NCBI GenBank assembly: GCA_028678885.1
Contig: JAJRCP010000027.1
Location: 1-5,797, forward strand
DNA: 5,797 nucleotides
Direction: 5' to 3'
From: Methanomicrobiales archaeon
GTDB lineage: Archaea; Halobacteriota; Methanomicrobia; Methanomicrobiales; JACTUA01
Every line of letters starts with the position of its first letter. The stretch's first letter is position 1. A model generated the notes under the pieces. That model did not search any database, was not told where the DNA came from, and saw only the letters and a list, made by a program, of their open reading frames with translations. The position numbers were made by a program, and so were the translations under genes. Shown here in pieces: positions 5,724 to 5,797 of the stretch.

Positions 5724-5797
5724 CAGAGTCAGTTGTCCCCCTGTCTCGCTTCCGATACAATCTGAAGATGGAATCATGAAGAGAGATTCTGGAGATA
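5719..5797 (-). CDS. Possible C-terminal end of an upstream gene (window edge)
   Basis: From the right edge a minus-strand frame stays open for 25 codons and ends in a double stop TAA TAA at 5721-5716. The peptide ends FRLYRKRDRGTTDSE, a basic, polar tail that could close a membrane protein. A second minus-strand frame is also open over this stretch, ending at a TGA near 5700, so the choice is uncertain and the region may not be coding at all. If it is real, the gene lies about 35 nt before prs and could share its transcript. Confidence 0.2.
   Translation of the reverse strand, partial: ISRISLHDSIFRLYRKRDRGTTDSE

Overview
The window reads as a piece of methanogen chromosome, most likely a member of the Methanomicrobiales or a close euryarchaeal relative. 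The evidence is a group II chaperonin (thermosome), a Nob1-type rRNA endonuclease, a short archaeal-type PRPP synthetase, a GfcR/PyrE-like regulator, TATA boxes about 25 nt before expected transcript starts, Shine-Dalgarno (SD) sequences of the AGGTGAT/GGAG type, and oligo-T terminators. The assignment to an order is an inference from protein flavour, not a search result. Every convincing gene lies on the minus strand, so transcription runs from right to left.

From the right edge: positions 5684-5797 hold a short spacer and possibly the last codons of another gene. Then comes a tight cluster: prs (5683-4829, PRPP synthetase), rtcA (4842-3862, RNA 3'-phosphate cyclase, overlapping prs by 14 nt), nob1 (3865-3410, PIN-domain endonuclease, overlapping rtcA by an ATGA) and gfcR (3391-2777, HTH plus phosphoribosyltransferase-fold regulator, 18 nt after nob1). 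A T-run follows gfcR. A thermosome subunit gene (2704-1094) then has its own TATA box and SD. Its end is followed by a T-run and about 615 bases without a convincing intact gene. That spacer carries two diverged copies of a 195-base unit which read in one frame as a decayed protein with an RDGKTD motif. A tRNA-Ser(CGA) gene (478-394) with its own TATA box follows, and the left edge holds the first 93 codons of a P-type cation ATPase (279-1).

How the genes fit together: prs makes PRPP, and GfcR carries a PRPP-binding-type loop, so the first and last genes of the cluster may be linked as metabolite source and sensor. Between them sit two RNA 3'-end enzymes, RtcA and Nob1, the latter maturing 16S rRNA. 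The cluster therefore ties nucleotide precursor supply, RNA end processing and metabolic regulation, beside a protein-folding gene and a tRNA. All gene families here are known and I do not see a new defence or mobile system. The least explained items are the 195-base duplicated remnant, the inverted repeats that overlap the SDs of gfcR and of the thermosome gene, and the divergent character of the thermosome.
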